The notes under the pieces are model-generated. The model was not told the DNA's origin. It did not search any database and saw only the letters and a list, made by a program, of their open reading frames with translations. A program made the translations under genes and the position numbers. A stretch of DNA of 64,000 nt from Cannabis sativa (taxonomy: Eukaryota > Streptophyta > Magnoliopsida > Rosales > Cannabaceae), in assembly GCF_029168945.1 (NCBI RefSeq), contig NC_083601.1, forward strand, positions 24,038,160 through 24,102,159, read 5' to 3'. Below are positions 11,689 through 23,589 of the stretch, piece by piece; position 1 is the stretch's first letter; every line of letters starts with the position of its first letter.

Positions 11689-12135
11689 CTATTGTGATCT
11701 CCTACATGAACAATAAATTTTTCTGTCCTTCCAATTTAAAAAACCTTTACTAACAAATGTTTGACCGCCACCTTGTTTTCCATTGTTTGGTTTAAAAATG
11801 TAGCAATATAGACAAAACGTAGAATTTTTACTGATGCTATATTCTAACCAAGTAGGAAATTGATCAAACCATGCAATGTTGAACCAACGCTTTTGTTTTC
11901 CAAAGAAAGTAGGAGGAAAATTGTGACTTCTTGGTTGACAAGGCCCTTGTTGTAAATAATGTCTTCGAATTTCATCTTGAATATTGGGATTATAATTAGA
12001 AATCAGAGCTCGTAATCCAGGAATAGTTGGAAGATTTGCCATATGTATTGAATTACAATGTCTCTTTGAACTTCTATCAACCTCTGGTTCAATTTGATGT
12101 GATAAATTTGGAACTATTGGATAATATTTCTTCAT
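11689..12135 (-). pseudogene. hAT transposase, N-terminal TTF-type zinc finger
   Basis: A 148-residue minus-strand frame beginning MKKYYPIVPNLSHQ. The central part has the TTF zinc-finger layout: WFDQFPTWLEYSISKN, then FCLYCYIFKP, GKQGGGQTFV and GFLNWKD. In this family the finger binds transposon ends. Shortly after GFLNWKD a frameshift leads to a premature stop, and coding resumes in another frame at 11654. The ATG at 12135 is the natural start; a non-coding AT-rich stretch lies upstream. Confidence 0.82.
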
Positions 12136-13049
12136 ACCTGCAATTCAAATATAAATTATAATAATTAGATTTTAGACTATATATATAATCATATAAACAC
12201 AAATACATATATGTAAATTCTCCATAGTCTAATTTCAATTTAAATAACTACAATATACACAATTATAAAAAAACATATTTGATGAAAAAAAAATCAAATA
12301 CAAAAACAAATAAGAATGCATCAATACACTCCTTTGTTGTACATTTTTCAATTTTCTATATATAACAGGAACATTTTAAAGTAATAGTTATAGAGAATTT
12401 TGAGAAAAATAACATCAATCATGATTCATGAATCAACCCTAGCGAGATATGCTTAGACTAATCAACCTTAGTACAACAACATACTCATACTTAGGCAAGG
12501 ACTAAGAATTATGACGACTAAGCATTATTTTCTATGGCTCTTACAAACAAAATTACTAAAATTTCTTTATAAAATATTTGATATTATATTTAGGGCTATT
12601 ATCCATGAACTAATTACTAACACTAAAATAACAAATCAATATATATTTCAATTATTAAAAGTATAAAATAAATAAAATTATTACCTGAAGATAATTAAAA
12701 TATGATTTTCTTTGTAGTAGTGTTAATGGTCTCTTGATTGATAATGGTGGTCCCTTCTCCTCTTCTTTGATGTTGTGCAATGTGAATTAAAAAATACGAA
12801 AGATAGAGCAATATCTTGTACAGACAAAGTAAGAGAGAAGTAGGTTTGTAGAAGAAAAAAAGGTAACTCAAAAGTCTTTATTTTTTTATTATTTTTTTAG
12901 TACTGAAAAGTCTATCTTATTATAAATTAGATGGTTGAGATTTTTGAGGGTGGACAATTAAAATAATTAAAAGATTTTTTTTTAGTTAAGAAGTAAAATG
13001 ATTTTTTTTTTCCAGCATGGGCTTAAGCCCACACAAGTCCTTCATTGGG

Positions 13050-13364
13050 TCAATGACACATAAGGAGTCAAAAGATATTAGAAGTGTAAAGTAACAGTTT
13101 TGACCAACTCTAATTATGAATTAATATTGGAGGGCAAACTACTTATATTGATTATATCAATGGACTACAAGTAAAACTTCCGTAAATATAACTCTATATT
13201 GTCAAAGAGTGCAATTTTATATTTATAGGCGAGTAATAATGGATTTAATAAAATAGATTATTCTATTGATGAGATCGATAGAGCTTCAAAATATAGGTTC
13301 ATGGTCCCTGAGTCACATCTATACAACACTATACATAGGACGCTAACCCTCGAGATCTACTATC

Positions 13365-13366
<2 letters not shown>
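13050..13366. repeat. LTR-like repeat, right half
   Basis: Continuation, after the hAT, of the non-coding repeat left at 1754. It ends in TATCA near 13366, compatible with an LTR CA terminus, just before a GA microsatellite. No coding potential is visible. Confidence 0.38.

Positions 13367-13370
<4 letters not shown>

Positions 13371-13449
<79 letters not shown>
13371..13449. repeat. (GA)n microsatellite, about 39 units
   Basis: Pure GA run directly to the left of a CACTA-like right terminus. The relative placement (GA tract, about 275 bp, then terminus) matches the element at 47531-48930. Confidence 0.98.
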
Positions 13450-13453
<4 letters not shown>

Positions 13454-13724
13454 AATGCTTGAACAAAATAAAGGTTTTTGGGTTTTTATATGTTTAACAC
13501 GCTATCTTTGACGGTTTAAAACTGTCGGCTATAGTATACCCGACGATTTAAAACAGTTAAGAATACCGTTTTAACTCGTTTTTGAATTTTAAAAATATGA
13601 CTGCTTTGTACAGTCAAGAATTCTAAAATGAATGTTTAAAATCGTTGAAAATAGTAGAGTATTCCTGACGGTTCCCCAAAAAAATTGATTTGAAAATTGA
13701 GGGGAATAACTTTTTTTAGTAGTG
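13450..13724. mobile_element. CACTA-like right-end remnant
   Basis: The segment ends with TTTTTTTAGTAGTG, the inward complement of a CACTACTAAAAAAA terminus. It contains repeated subterminal motifs of the type GTTTAAAACTGTCGG and CGACGATTTAAAACAG. The same motifs and GA tract occur in the element at 47531, so the two belong to one family. The left end is missing. Copia element 2 inserted 14 bp to the right. Confidence 0.6.
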
Positions 13725-13738
13725 ATAAGAAATATTGG

Positions 13739-14248
13739 TGATGGTTTGAGAATAAATTTGTATTGGTTTAGATTTGTATGGGATGGATATTAGGTAGTGT
13801 AGTATGATGATGTTGATAAGTTGGATGATTGGTGGGACAAGGAAGAGTTATGTGTTTAATTTTTATGTGTGTAGTAAGAGAGGAGACAAGGTAGTAAGTT
13901 AGTAGTAAAAGACTTGATTTGGCTTACTCAAGCTTGGTTACAATTTGGAACCCTTGATGGGTATTTATAGTTGCTAGCCTTCAAGCATTTGAGGCTAGAA
14001 TTGTTTTCTCTAGATCTTTCTAGTTCAAGGATTTTATCCATACAATTCTACATATTTCTTAAGCATGCATAACTAAAAACCTCTAGACTAAAGTTTTCTA
14101 GAAATGCCTATGTTCTATTGTATTTTTACATGTCTAGAAAATTCTAAATTATTCTACAATTATCTAAAAGTTTAGAGTATGTTTTTATTTGTTGTAGAAA
14201 ATTCTAGACTTAATTGAGTATTGTAGAAATGTGTATCAATTTCTAATA
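13739..14248 (-). repeat. Copia element 2, 3' LTR
   Basis: 510 bp. In element orientation it starts TATTAGAAATTG and ends AAACCATCA. It is flanked outside by ATTGG. The purine tract lies immediately inside at 14249-14260. Confidence 0.92.
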
Positions 14249-14362
14249 CTCCTCCTTGGTACACATTTCTGTAACTCCAATCATGTCTCGTAGTAGCTCG
14301 AACTTGCCTCTTGGTAGTGCCTTTATGAATATGTCTGCTATCTGCTCTTTAGTCTTGCAGTG

Positions 14363-15145
14363 CTAGAGCTCAATTTTTTTGTTTGCTTCTGCTTCTCTGA
14401 TGAAATGGTACTTGATGCTTATATGCTTAGTTCTATTGTGAAATACCAGATTTTTTGCCATTGCTATAGCTGATTTGCTATCGCAATAGATGTTTGTAGC
14501 TTCTTCTTGTAATTCTCCCATGTCTTCAAATATTCTTTTGAGCCATATAGCTTGGCTTGTAGTCATTGCTGCTGCAATGTACTCTACAGTTGCTTGCTTC
14601 TTTGATGCCCATGAAAATATTCCTGATCCAAGTTTGAAGGCATATCCTGACGTGCTCTTCATGTCGTCCATGGATCCTGCCCAGTCACTATCTGTGTAGC
14701 CAACAAGTTTTGAGTCACTTGTAACTCCGTACCATATTCCGTAGAATTTTGTTCCTTGCAAGTATCTGAGGATTCTCTTGGCTGCTCCGTAGTGAACTTG
14801 ACTTGGATCGTGCATGAATGTTGATAGGAGACTAACTGCATACATTATGTCTGGTCTTGTAGCAGTTAGATATAGTAGGCTGCCAATTAGACTTCGAAAT
14901 TTTGATTCATCAGCTTTCGGTGAGCCATCTTCTTTCTTGAGAGCTTTGTTGTTGTCTAATGGAGTTGATACAGTCTTGCATCCCTCCATTTTGAATTTCT
15001 TTAATAGTGTCTCTGCATACTTCTTTTGTGAGATGAAAATCCCATCTTCTTTTTGAGTTATTTCAATCCCGAGAAAGGAGTGCATTAATCCCAGGTCAGT
15101 CATCTCAAAATTTTTCATCATGTCTTCTTTAAACTTCTTTATCAT
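14363..15145 (-). pseudogene. Copia element 2 RT C-terminus and RNase H
   Basis: A 260-residue minus-strand frame: FEMTDLGLMHSFLGIEI, GSLLYLTATRPDIMYAVSLL, RYLQGTKFYGIWY, then RNase H with GYTDSDWAGSMDDMKSTSGY and IYCDSKSAIAMAKN. The glutamate of the usual SS.EAEY motif reads ATVEYIA, keeping the Glu. Upstream, the region through 15380 contains the YVDD site (LYVDDLIYTGN) in the same frame but preceded by an in-frame TAG near 15297, in the position of a conserved Trp. Confidence 0.9.
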
Positions 15146-16723
15146 CTTCTCATTATTGCCTGTGTATATGAGATCATCAACGTATAAAGAGACAATTAGT
15201 GTATCATTCGTACCTTGAGTTTTGATGTAAAGAGTTGGCTCACTCTTGCTCCTCCTGAATCCTTGCTCGGTAAAGTAGCTATCAATTCTGCTATACTAGG
15301 CTCGCGGAGCTTGCTTTAGGCCATATAAAGCCTTTTTCAATTTGAGGACTTTATCTTCATGTCCTTGTACCACGAACCCTTAAGATTGCTCCACACAAAT
15401 TTCTTCTTCAAGATAACCATTTAGGAATGCCGACTTCACATCGAGTTGAAAAATCTTCCATTTCTTCTGTGCGGCTAGAGCTATTAAAGCCCTAATAGTG
15501 TCAAGGCGTGCAACTGGAGCAAATGTTTCGTTGTAGTCGACTTCGTATTGTTGTGAGTATCCTTTCGCAACTAATCTTGCTTTGTGCTTTTGGATAGAGC
15601 CATCTGCGTTGAGCTTTGTCTTGTAGACCCACTTGACTCCTATAGTATCTTTGTCTTGTGGACGATCTACAAGCTCCCAAGTCTCATTCTTCATAATCAT
15701 CTTTATCTCTTCATTCATAGCTTTTCTCCATACTTCTTGTTTATGAGCTGCTTCAAAGCTTTCTGGCTCCATAAGTACTAAGTTGTATGTCTCGTAGATT
15801 TCTGATAGTGGTCTTGTTCGCCTTACTGGTGAGTCTGGCAGAGATTCTATAACTTGTGCAGGTTCTTGTGTTGTTGGTTGAGTAAGAACTTCATTTTGAT
15901 TAGTTTCTTGTCTTGGCGGTAGAGGAATATTGACTGTCTTTCTTTCAACTTCTTGTGTCTCCCAGTTGTATGCAGCATCTTCGTCAAATTTTGCGTCTCG
16001 ACTGATTATTAGCTTGTTTGTTTCTAAGCTATAGACTCGATAACCTTTTGATTGAGTACTATAGCCTAAGAAGATTCCTTTCTCAGTCTTCTCATCAAGC
16101 TTTCCTTTTTTTTTTTCTTTTGGAATATGACTATAGCATATGCAGCCGGAGACTTTGAGATGCTTTGCTGATGGCTTACGTCCGCTCCAAGCTTCGATCG
16201 GTGTCTCATTCTCTACGACTTTGGTTGGACATCGGTTGAGCAAGTAGACTGCAGTGCTTACTGCTTCTACCCAAAATCGTTTTGGGAGACCTTTCTCTAG
16301 CAGCATGGCTCTTGCTGCCTCCATAACAGTCCTGGTATTCCTTTCAAATACGTTGTTTTGTTCTGGTGCGTATCCAACAGTGAGTTGGTGCTCCATGCCT
16401 TCATCTTCACAAAACTTGTTGAATTCATTAGAAGTGTATTCTTTGCCTCTATCACTTCTAATTGTCTTGATGTAGTGACGACTTTGTTTTTCAACACGAG
16501 ATTTGAATTTTTTGAAAATATCGAAGACTTGCGACTTTTGTTGCATGAAATAAACCCATGTCATTCTAGTAAAGTCATCAATGAAGATAATGAAGTACCT
16601 GTTTTGGTCATTTGATGGAGTGCGCATTGCCCCGCATACATCAGTATGGACTAGCTCCAGTGGCTTTTTGGCTCTCCAAGTTTTGCCGGATGGGAAAGGT
16701 TGTCGATGTTGTTTCCCGAGCAT
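15146..16723 (-). pseudogene. Copia element 2 integrase and RT N-terminus
   Basis: A minus-strand frame of 447 residues (15380-16723) covers the integrase core (LVHTDVCGAM, TIRSDRGKEY and an altered APEQNNVFERN in place of the usual NGVAER, with the catalytic Glu kept), the IN extension (GIFLGYSTQSKGYRVYS) and the RT start (GVKWVYKTKLNADGS, LDVKSAFLNGYLEEE). It ends at a TAA at 15380-15382 just before GFVVQG, a C-to-T type nonsense change. From 15146 to 15379 the RT continues with further stops. Confidence 0.9.
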
Positions 16724-17785
16724 GCACCCTGCTGACTGTGCTGATCTCCTTAAATGCTGGGAGGTCTCGCATCATATTCTTCTGCTTGAGGATCTTTAGC
16801 CCATGGAAGTTAAAGTGACCGAACCTTCTATGCCATAGCCATGATTCATCTGTTTGTGCTTGCATTGCCACACTACTTGCATATCTCCATTGTATAGGAA
16901 AGCATCTGTTTTCTTTCATTTTTACCTTTGTAATTTGAAAGGATTTATCTTGCTTATCATATAGTGTGCAAGAATTTCCTTCAAAATGCAAAGAGTACCA
17001 TTTTTCAATCATTTGACCTACGCTAAGTAGGTTTTGATCAATGTTGGGTACCAAGAGTACATCATTGATGTATCTCTTGCCCTTTTTAGTGTCAATGGCA
17101 ATGGTGCCTTTGCCGACTGCTTCCATGAAGTCACCATTACTAATTTTGACTTTAGTCTTGGATCTATCAAGACTACAAAAGATGCTTTCGTTTTTCGTCA
17201 TGTGGTTACTGCAACCACTATCAAGATACCCAGTATCTTTTTCTTCTTCTGATACAGCTTGGCAGACATAGAAGAGAGTACTTTCATCATTTTTCTCTTC
17301 GGAAAAATTAGCTTGATGGGATTTCTTTAAACGACAAGTTTTTTCAGTGTGGCCAAATTTTTTCCAATTTTGGCACTGTGGTTTTCCTTTAAACCAGCAG
17401 TCTTTCTCCAAGTGACTTTTTCTTTTACAAATGCCACATGGAGGATACTTGTCGTTATTTTCGTTTTGTTTTTCTTGTGTCTTTTTCCCACCAGCTTTTG
17501 ATTTTTGAGACCACTGATTGAGTTTAGTCTGAAAGGCATTTTCAGCTTCACTTTCCTTATGCATTTCTTGTCTACTTTCATATGCTTCAAGAGAGCCCAT
17601 TAGTACAGTTGGTGATAGAGTTTCTAAATCTTTAGTTTCCTCTATCACAGAAACTATTGAATCATATTTTTCTGTACAAGAAATTAGTATCTTTTGTACT
17701 ATATTCTTGTCAGAAATTATTTCTCCATAGGCTCCTATTTGATTTACTATTTGTTTAATTCTAGAATAGTAATCTTTTCCAGTCT
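16641..17785 (-). pseudogene. Copia element 2 gag C-terminus and protease
   Basis: A minus-strand frame with two zinc-knuckle-like motifs (CGICKRKSHLEKDC and CQNWKKFGHTEKTC; the second has Trp where the second Cys is expected), an intact protease signature YLDSGCSNHMT, and the GAG-pre-integrase motif WLWHRRFGHFNFHGL. A frameshift near 16720 leads out of frame into the integrase. The gag sequence continues upstream to 17785, where CACTA element A interrupts it. Confidence 0.88.
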
Positions 17786-17788
17786 CAT

Positions 17789-20455
17789 CACTACTACAAA
17801 ATTGGGCTTTAGAGGCGGTTTTTAAGGGGTTTTGGCGTCGGTTTTGGCGAAATTCGCTACCGATGCTGTTCCAGGTGACGCTATAGGGTTTAAAATAACC
17901 GACGCCAAAGGGTCTTGGTATTTACTAGCTTTACAATTTCGTCTTTTAGCATAATTTATATATATATTATTTTATTATTAATATAATTAAATTAAGTATA
18001 AATTATATACAATAAGCATAAATAAAAATTAAATTGAAAAGTTAAATAAATACACATTTACATTAATCTAAGTGTTTGTATATTAGCTATCTTTTTATTA
18101 ATATTTTATATTTGACATTATGTGTTTGTATTTTTGTAGTATATTAGTATATTTTTTATAATTTTTTTAAGTTATATTTTGTATAATAATTAGTATATTA
18201 AATAATAAATAATGTGTAATATTTTTAATTTTTATGTAATTTCATATTTTTATATATTTAAAATTTTCAAGACCAATAAAATAAAACAATAATTTATGGA
18301 CCAAAATAAATAGAAAAAATTAGAGAAAGGGCTAAACTTTGCATGAATTTTTTTGAAAACTTTGAATATTAATAACTTTTGATCCGATTATCCATTTGAG
18401 ACGATTATTTTTTTTAACTTGGGTATTTTTTCGCGTTCTACGCATCCCAAACAGCCTATGGCGGTTTGGCCAACTATTTTGTCCAAAAAACGATCTTTTG
18501 TATACTAAAATCATGTTATGCACCTCTTTCACCTAACTTTTTGTGTTTTATTTTGCTATTTTACTTAAATAAACTAATAAAATTCTAATATTAAGTATTA
18601 GAATCAATGTTAAATAAAATTCTTTTATATCTCTTCTAATATTTAAATAAAATCATTGTAGTTAATTTATATAAAGATTGTGTTTTGGTATATTGGTAAA
18701 GACTTATCAATTTATCTTTTTGGTCACAAGTTCAAATCTCATTAGACTATTTTTTGTATTTTTTTTAGCCTACTATATCTATCATATGTATTACATCAAT
18801 ATTATTCTAAAATTACTCTAAGTATTTAAGAATTATCTAAATATATATAAAAAAAACATTCTTATAAAAGTAAGTTAAAGAAAGCATACCTTATACTAAA
18901 AATTATGTACTTGACTTCCGATAAAATTCTAACAACCAAATTTAATAGAAAAAAAAATCAAATATTATCCTAATTCTACTGAAATTTCTATGAAAGATAA
19001 TTAAGTTATAATTGAACATTTCCAAAAAATTCAAACCTATTAATAACAACAAAACACAATTCAAAACAATATAAAATAATCACAACAACATTTAGGAATA
19101 TAAAAGTTTACCACCCATCCGACTGCAGTATATGTATTCACAGAACCTACTTCACTACGGATGAATATTTAAGATATTCAAACTCTACTAAGCATTCATA
19201 ATTATTATAATAAAAGTTAGTAAATGTATACCTCGAGCTACCTTGAAACCGATCAACACCAAATAAGTCGGATCCTTGCAAATTGACCTCACAACCTACA
19301 ACGTAAAGAAATACTACAAAATTACCAATTTTTTTATTTAGCTACTTACTACTTATATAAATTATGAGTAACTAGTTAGTAATAAAAATACATGAATATG
19401 AATGAAAATTAGTAACTTGCTAAATAGTTGTAACTAACTATTTACTAGTTACTAAAAAAAATAAAAACACATGAATAAAATTGAAAATAGAAAAAAAAAA
19501 TTAATACAAAATATAGTTAATTTCTAAATTTTTGTTTCTAAACTAATTTTATAGAAATTAATTTCTAAACTTTTATTTTAATACTCTCCTATCTCATTCT
19601 CATCACAATATTTAATTAACAAAACTATTAGTTTAAACTTTAAAATACTCAATATATACATATACAATATATAAAATACTCTCCTATATCACATTTCTCA
19701 TTCACAATATATATACACACAATACATATTCAATACAACACAAAATACATACATATATACTCTCCTATATCACATTTTTCATTCACAATATATATACACA
19801 CAATACATTTCTCATTCACAATATATATACACACAATACATATTCAATACAACATAATACATATTTAATAATATAGAAAAACCCTAAAAAATTTATAAAA
19901 TAAAAAATAAAGCAATGTACATTACTAAAATTAGTAGAAATCAGATTTATACCTTAATAGACGTTGAGATACAATGTTTTCTCCTCTAAAAACGGTGGCC
20001 GGAGGTATAACCACCACAACCACTACCTCTACCTTCGGTTTACCCTAAAAAATGAGGAAAAATGTGATCTTTTCAGGTATATAGTTTTAAGTATGAAAAA
20101 TAGAAGATTTAGAAACAAAAATGAGCTAAAATGGTGAAAAAAATGGTGAAATGGGGGTGATTTTTCGTGGTGGTTGGCGGAGAGGGTTTGGGGTTTCTCT
20201 GATTTGGGGATTTCTGGGCTGGCTGGTCGAATGAGGAAGATGAAGTGATGAGCTAGGGTTATAAACCCTTTTGGCATCGGTTATTTAGAAATAACCGACG
20301 CCATAGGGGGGCACACCCTATGGCGTCGGTTATTTCCAAATAACCGACGCCAAAAGTGGCGTCAAATTCTCTTCTAAAAATTTTCAACCCTATGGCGTTG
20401 GTTATTAATTATTATGCTGAAAAAAGCGACTCTAAAGGCTTGTTTTGTAGTAGTG
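17789..20455. mobile_element. Non-autonomous CACTA element A inside copia 2 gag
   Basis: 2667 bp with termini CACTACTACAAAATTGGGC and (inverted) GGCTTGTTTTGTAGTAGTG, flanked by the 3-bp TSD CAT on both sides (17786-17788, 20456-20458). The ends carry many direct and inverted copies of a GGCGTCGGTTATTT motif, the subterminal repeats bound by the TNPA-class protein in En/Spm elements. The interior is AT-rich and shows no transposase. Removing it together with one TSD copy restores continuity of the copia gag sequence. Confidence 0.93.
18682..18752 (+). other. tRNA-like segment in CACTA element A
   Basis: TTGGTATATTGGTAAAG resembles an RNA polymerase III A box and AAGTTCAAATCTC a B box, at about tRNA spacing. 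It looks like a decayed tRNA-derived (SINE-like) sequence rather than a functional tRNA: the acceptor stem does not pair. Confidence 0.35.
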
Positions 20456-20458
20456 CAT

Positions 20459-20717
20459 TATCTTTCATTTTAAGATTCTCAAAATCTCTTCTAAGCTTTT
20501 GTAGTCTAACTGTGCGTACCTTGACGGTTCCTTGAAACTCCTCCTGCAGCGTGTCCCATGCTTCTTTTGCCGTTGCTGCGCTCATAATTCGTGGAAAAAG
20601 ATTGTCCGCCATAGCTTGTTGCAAGCAGTATAATGCATGGGAATCCTTTTGTTGATTATCCTCGAGTGCCTTCTTTTGATCTTCCAAAAGAGATGTAATA
20701 TCTTCTAGAATAGTAAT
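20459..20717 (-). pseudogene. Copia element 2 gag, middle part between two CACTA insertions
   Basis: About 86 codons of copia gag (UBN2 domain): LYCLQQAMADNLFPRIMSAA, AKEAWDTLQEEFQG and RTVRLQKLRRDFENLKMK. The residues at both ends of the longer open frame (the MPPLKG start and the LFSA end) are read from CACTA termini and are not gag. The rest of gag lies at 17649-17785 and at 23407-23529. Confidence 0.88.
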
Positions 20718-20720
20718 TCC

Positions 20721-23403
20721 CACTACAACAAATATACCCTTTAGCGGTGGCACTATTAGCGGCGGGCACTCTCCGCCGCTAATAACATGGGTATTAGCGG
20801 CGGACAGTGGGGTCCGCCGCTAATAATGGCTGATTTTTTTTAAAAAAAAAGTATTAGCGGCGGGCAGTCCGCCGCAATTGCTCCGCCACTATTACTCCCG
20901 CCGCTAATAGTCCGCCGCTAATAAATAGGTGGATAATTCCCTGCATTTCAAACTATTAGCGGCGGACTATTAGCAGCGGGGGTCCGCCGATAATAGTATT
21001 TATTTATTTTTTTTAATTATTTAATTACTATTAGCGGCGGACCCCCGCCGCTAATAGTCCGCCGCTACACCATTTATAAATACCCCCATCAGCCCCACTT
21101 CTCCATTTTCCCTTTTCTTTTCAAAATTCAAAAAAATCCATTAACCCCTTTTCCCCCCATCAGCCCGAGCCTTCCCCCCCTTGGCTGTCGACCACCACCC
21201 CGAAGCACCCCCACCCCGACGCAGCACCACCCCAACGCACCACCAGCACCATCCCGACGCCGTTGCATTACCGACCGGCCATTTTTGGTAAGTTTTGTTT
21301 TTTAATTTTAGATTTTGATATTATATAATTTTAGGTTTTAGATTTGTATATACAGTTTTTATTGTTGTATGTATATCTTTGATTTATAATCTGGGTATAT
21401 ATTTATATTTAGATCGGATTTTTTTTTGTTTTTGTGATAGATCTGTATATATATTGTGCATTTGGGTGTATATATAATAATGTGTATATATATACATTAT
21501 TTGGGTATTAATTCTTTATTTTTTGTATATATATATATTTTATTTGGGTATTTATTATTTAATTTTGATATATATTTCCTGTGTATATATATATAATTGA
21601 TTTGGGTATTATTATTTTATTTGTGTATATATTAACTGTGTATGTATATATATTACTGTATATATATATTCACTGTATATATATATATTTTATTGTTTTA
21701 TTTGGGTATATATATATTTGATTTGTATATTTATTGTTTTATTTGGGTATATATGTTCACTGTGTATATATATATGTCTATATTAATTGGTTATATTTTT
21801 AAAATATAATGTATTTTTTTTTTGTATATTATATATATAATATATGTTGTTTTTGTTTATATATGTGTAGATTTAATATATATAATTTTAGTGAGTGTAT
21901 ATACTAAATAAATATATTTTGTAAAGTTTATATACATATTTTATTGTTGTAATTTTTTTTACTTTTTTAATTTATTTTGTGGAATTGAAAGTATTTATTT
22001 TTGTTATTTTTGTTGTTATATTATAATTTTTATTTGATTTAATTAATTTTATCGGGTATGTTTAATATGTAGTATTATCATAATAAAATGAGGATAGTTA
22101 AAAAATTATTTGGTATAATTTTAGGTGTTAAGTTTTGTAATTTGTTATTTTTTAAATAAAGAAAAATGAAAATAATGAAAAAAAATTAAAAAAGTATAAT
22201 ATAACATAAAAATTTGAATATTAAAAATTAAAAAGTTAAATAAAAATAATTTTTTTTAATTTTAATAAAAATTGTAATTAAATTATTAAATTTTTATGTA
22301 AGTTTTTAAGAAAAAACATGGTAATGGAATTTTATGTTTTTATAATTTTATTATTATAAAAAATTGAGAATAAATATAGAATTAAAAAATTATAATTTAA
22401 TATAAATTTATTTTATAAAGATAAACTTTTAATTTTATAAACTAAATAAAAAATTAGTTTGAATTGTAATAAATTATATAAATTTTGAAATAATATATTA
22501 ACTTTATTACAATTTATTTATTTTTAATATAAATTTATTTTATAAAGATAAACTTTTAATTTTATAAAATTTTAATTCATAATGAAGAATTTATTTATTT
22601 TTTAATTTAAATATAATTGGCAATTAAATGAATAATTTTTTTTTAAGTTTATTACAATTAAATTGTTAATTTTATTCTTTTACTTAAATTGTTAATCAGT
22701 TCTTATACCGAACACCATCAGAGTCTCCTCCGCTCGGCTCAAACTTTGCTGATTTTGGATTATTTGGAAGTTCATCGCAGGAGAACTAATTTTATTCAAC
22801 TCCCATTTTCAACCAAGCTGAGCTCGGTAATTTAACGCTGGGTTTATCATCAAACCAAGCATATGTGCCTTCTCCGCCACGGGCTTCGGGGACTCGTAAC
22901 GAAAATAATCCGGATCAAGACTTTATAATTAGAGACCTGAACGAAGATGTTAATGAATAATTTATTTATGTTTTGTAATAATTTAGTTTAATTTTGAGAC
23001 AATATCTTATTAGGCTTAATATGTTAAAGTTAATTACATTGGAGACAATTTAAAATTATCAATAAATTTTATTAAATTGTTATAATTATATTAATTACAT
23101 TTTATTTATTAAATATTTATATAAATAATTATTTATTAATATATAAATAAATTTTTACAAATATTTATTAATTTTTTTTTATTTTGACGGGTATTAGCGG
23201 CGGGGCCCCGCCGCTAATGCTCCGCCGCTATTAATAATATTAGCGGCGGACGTCTTTTTTGGCCGCTAATACTCTTAATAGCGGCCAAGCATTAGCGGCA
23301 GGCCAATAGCGGCCGAGGTCCGCCGCTAATGCCCTTTAGCGGCCAAAAATGACACCAATAGCGGCGGAGGGGTCCGCCGCTAATGGTGTTCAATGTTGTA
23401 GTG
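20721..23403. mobile_element. Non-autonomous CACTA element B inside copia 2 gag
   Basis: 2683 bp with termini CACTACAACAAATATACCC and (inverted) GGTGTTCAATGTTGTAGTG, flanked by the 3-bp TSD TCC (20718-20720, 23404-23406). Both ends are packed with direct and inverted copies of TTAGCGGCGGAC. There is no transposase. The interior has a TATA box, a GC-rich untranslated-looking stretch with a splice donor, a long AT-rich stretch and an exon-like open segment (separate entry). Its motifs differ from element A, so the two are different families that hit the same gag 262 bp apart. Confidence 0.93.
21074..22960 (+). other. Candidate two-exon transcription unit carried by CACTA element B
   Basis: A TATA-like TTATAAATAC (21074-21083) precedes a pyrimidine-rich stretch that ends in a good donor (TTTTTG|GTAAGT at 21288). 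About 1.4 kb of very AT-rich sequence follows, then an acceptor (TTAATCAG, ending 22699). From 22700 to 22960 there is an 87-codon frame with coding-like composition, interrupted once (TAA at 22787-22789) and ending SGTRNENNPDQDFIIRDL plus seven residues and a stop. No ATG is seen in the first exon. The peptide is not recognised; it could be a captured host exon or a relic of the element's own gene. Confidence 0.35.
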
Positions 23404-23406
23404 TCC

Positions 23407-23529
23407 TTTAAAAATTTTCTATAGATTTCGTGATCGAAAATAGGTCCTCATTTTGATGGACTAAAAATCATAGTTTTCTCCATGGAAAATTAGAAGAGGT
23501 AGTGAAGAGTGATTGTACTCCGAACTCAT
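23407..23529 (-). pseudogene. Copia element 2 gag, N-terminal part
   Basis: A minus-strand ATG at 23527-23529, about 50 bp inside the primer-binding site, opens a copia gag start (MSSEYNHSSLPLLIFHGENY). Two TAG codons occur at positions where the family usually has Trp, consistent with G-to-A change. The frame is cut by CACTA element B at 23403. Confidence 0.8.
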
Positions 23530-23576
23530 GTTGATGAGTGGAAAAGATTACGTCCACTGATATATGATCGAACGGA

Positions 23577-23588
23577 GCTCTAATACCA
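23577..23588 (-). other. Primer-binding site of copia element 2
   Basis: In element orientation TGGTATTAGAGC, an initiator tRNA-Met site with one mismatch to the common TGGTATCAGAGC, one base inside the 5' LTR. Confidence 0.85.
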
Positions 23589-23589
23589 C

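Larger units (their letters stand above)
1755..13049 (-). mobile_element. hAT transposon, interrupted by copia element 1
   Basis: The left terminus CAGTGGCGGACCCAGA is a classic plant hAT inverted-repeat end. The right end is degenerate (GGGCTTAAGCCC block, then AGTCCTTCATTG). The 8 bp flanking the left side (TTAATGAC, 1747-1754) match the right side (TCAATGAC, 13050-13057) at seven positions, as expected for a hAT duplication. It encodes a TTF-type zinc-finger/hAT-dimerisation transposase on the minus strand, now a pseudogene. Copia element 1 (2426-10096) splits the transposase, so the hAT itself is about 3.6 kb. The 900 bp from 12136 to the right end are its AT-rich 5' non-coding part. Confidence 0.85.

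Noticed and set aside
18682..18752. Functional tRNA gene
   Set aside because: A- and B-box-like motifs are present but the acceptor and anticodon stems do not pair; better seen as a SINE or tRNA relic. The same holds for 32206-32277.
20029..20277. 82-codon minus-strand frame in CACTA element A
   Set aside because: Low-complexity Phe/His/Pro-rich peptide without similarity I recognise; its ATG overlaps the subterminal repeat motifs.
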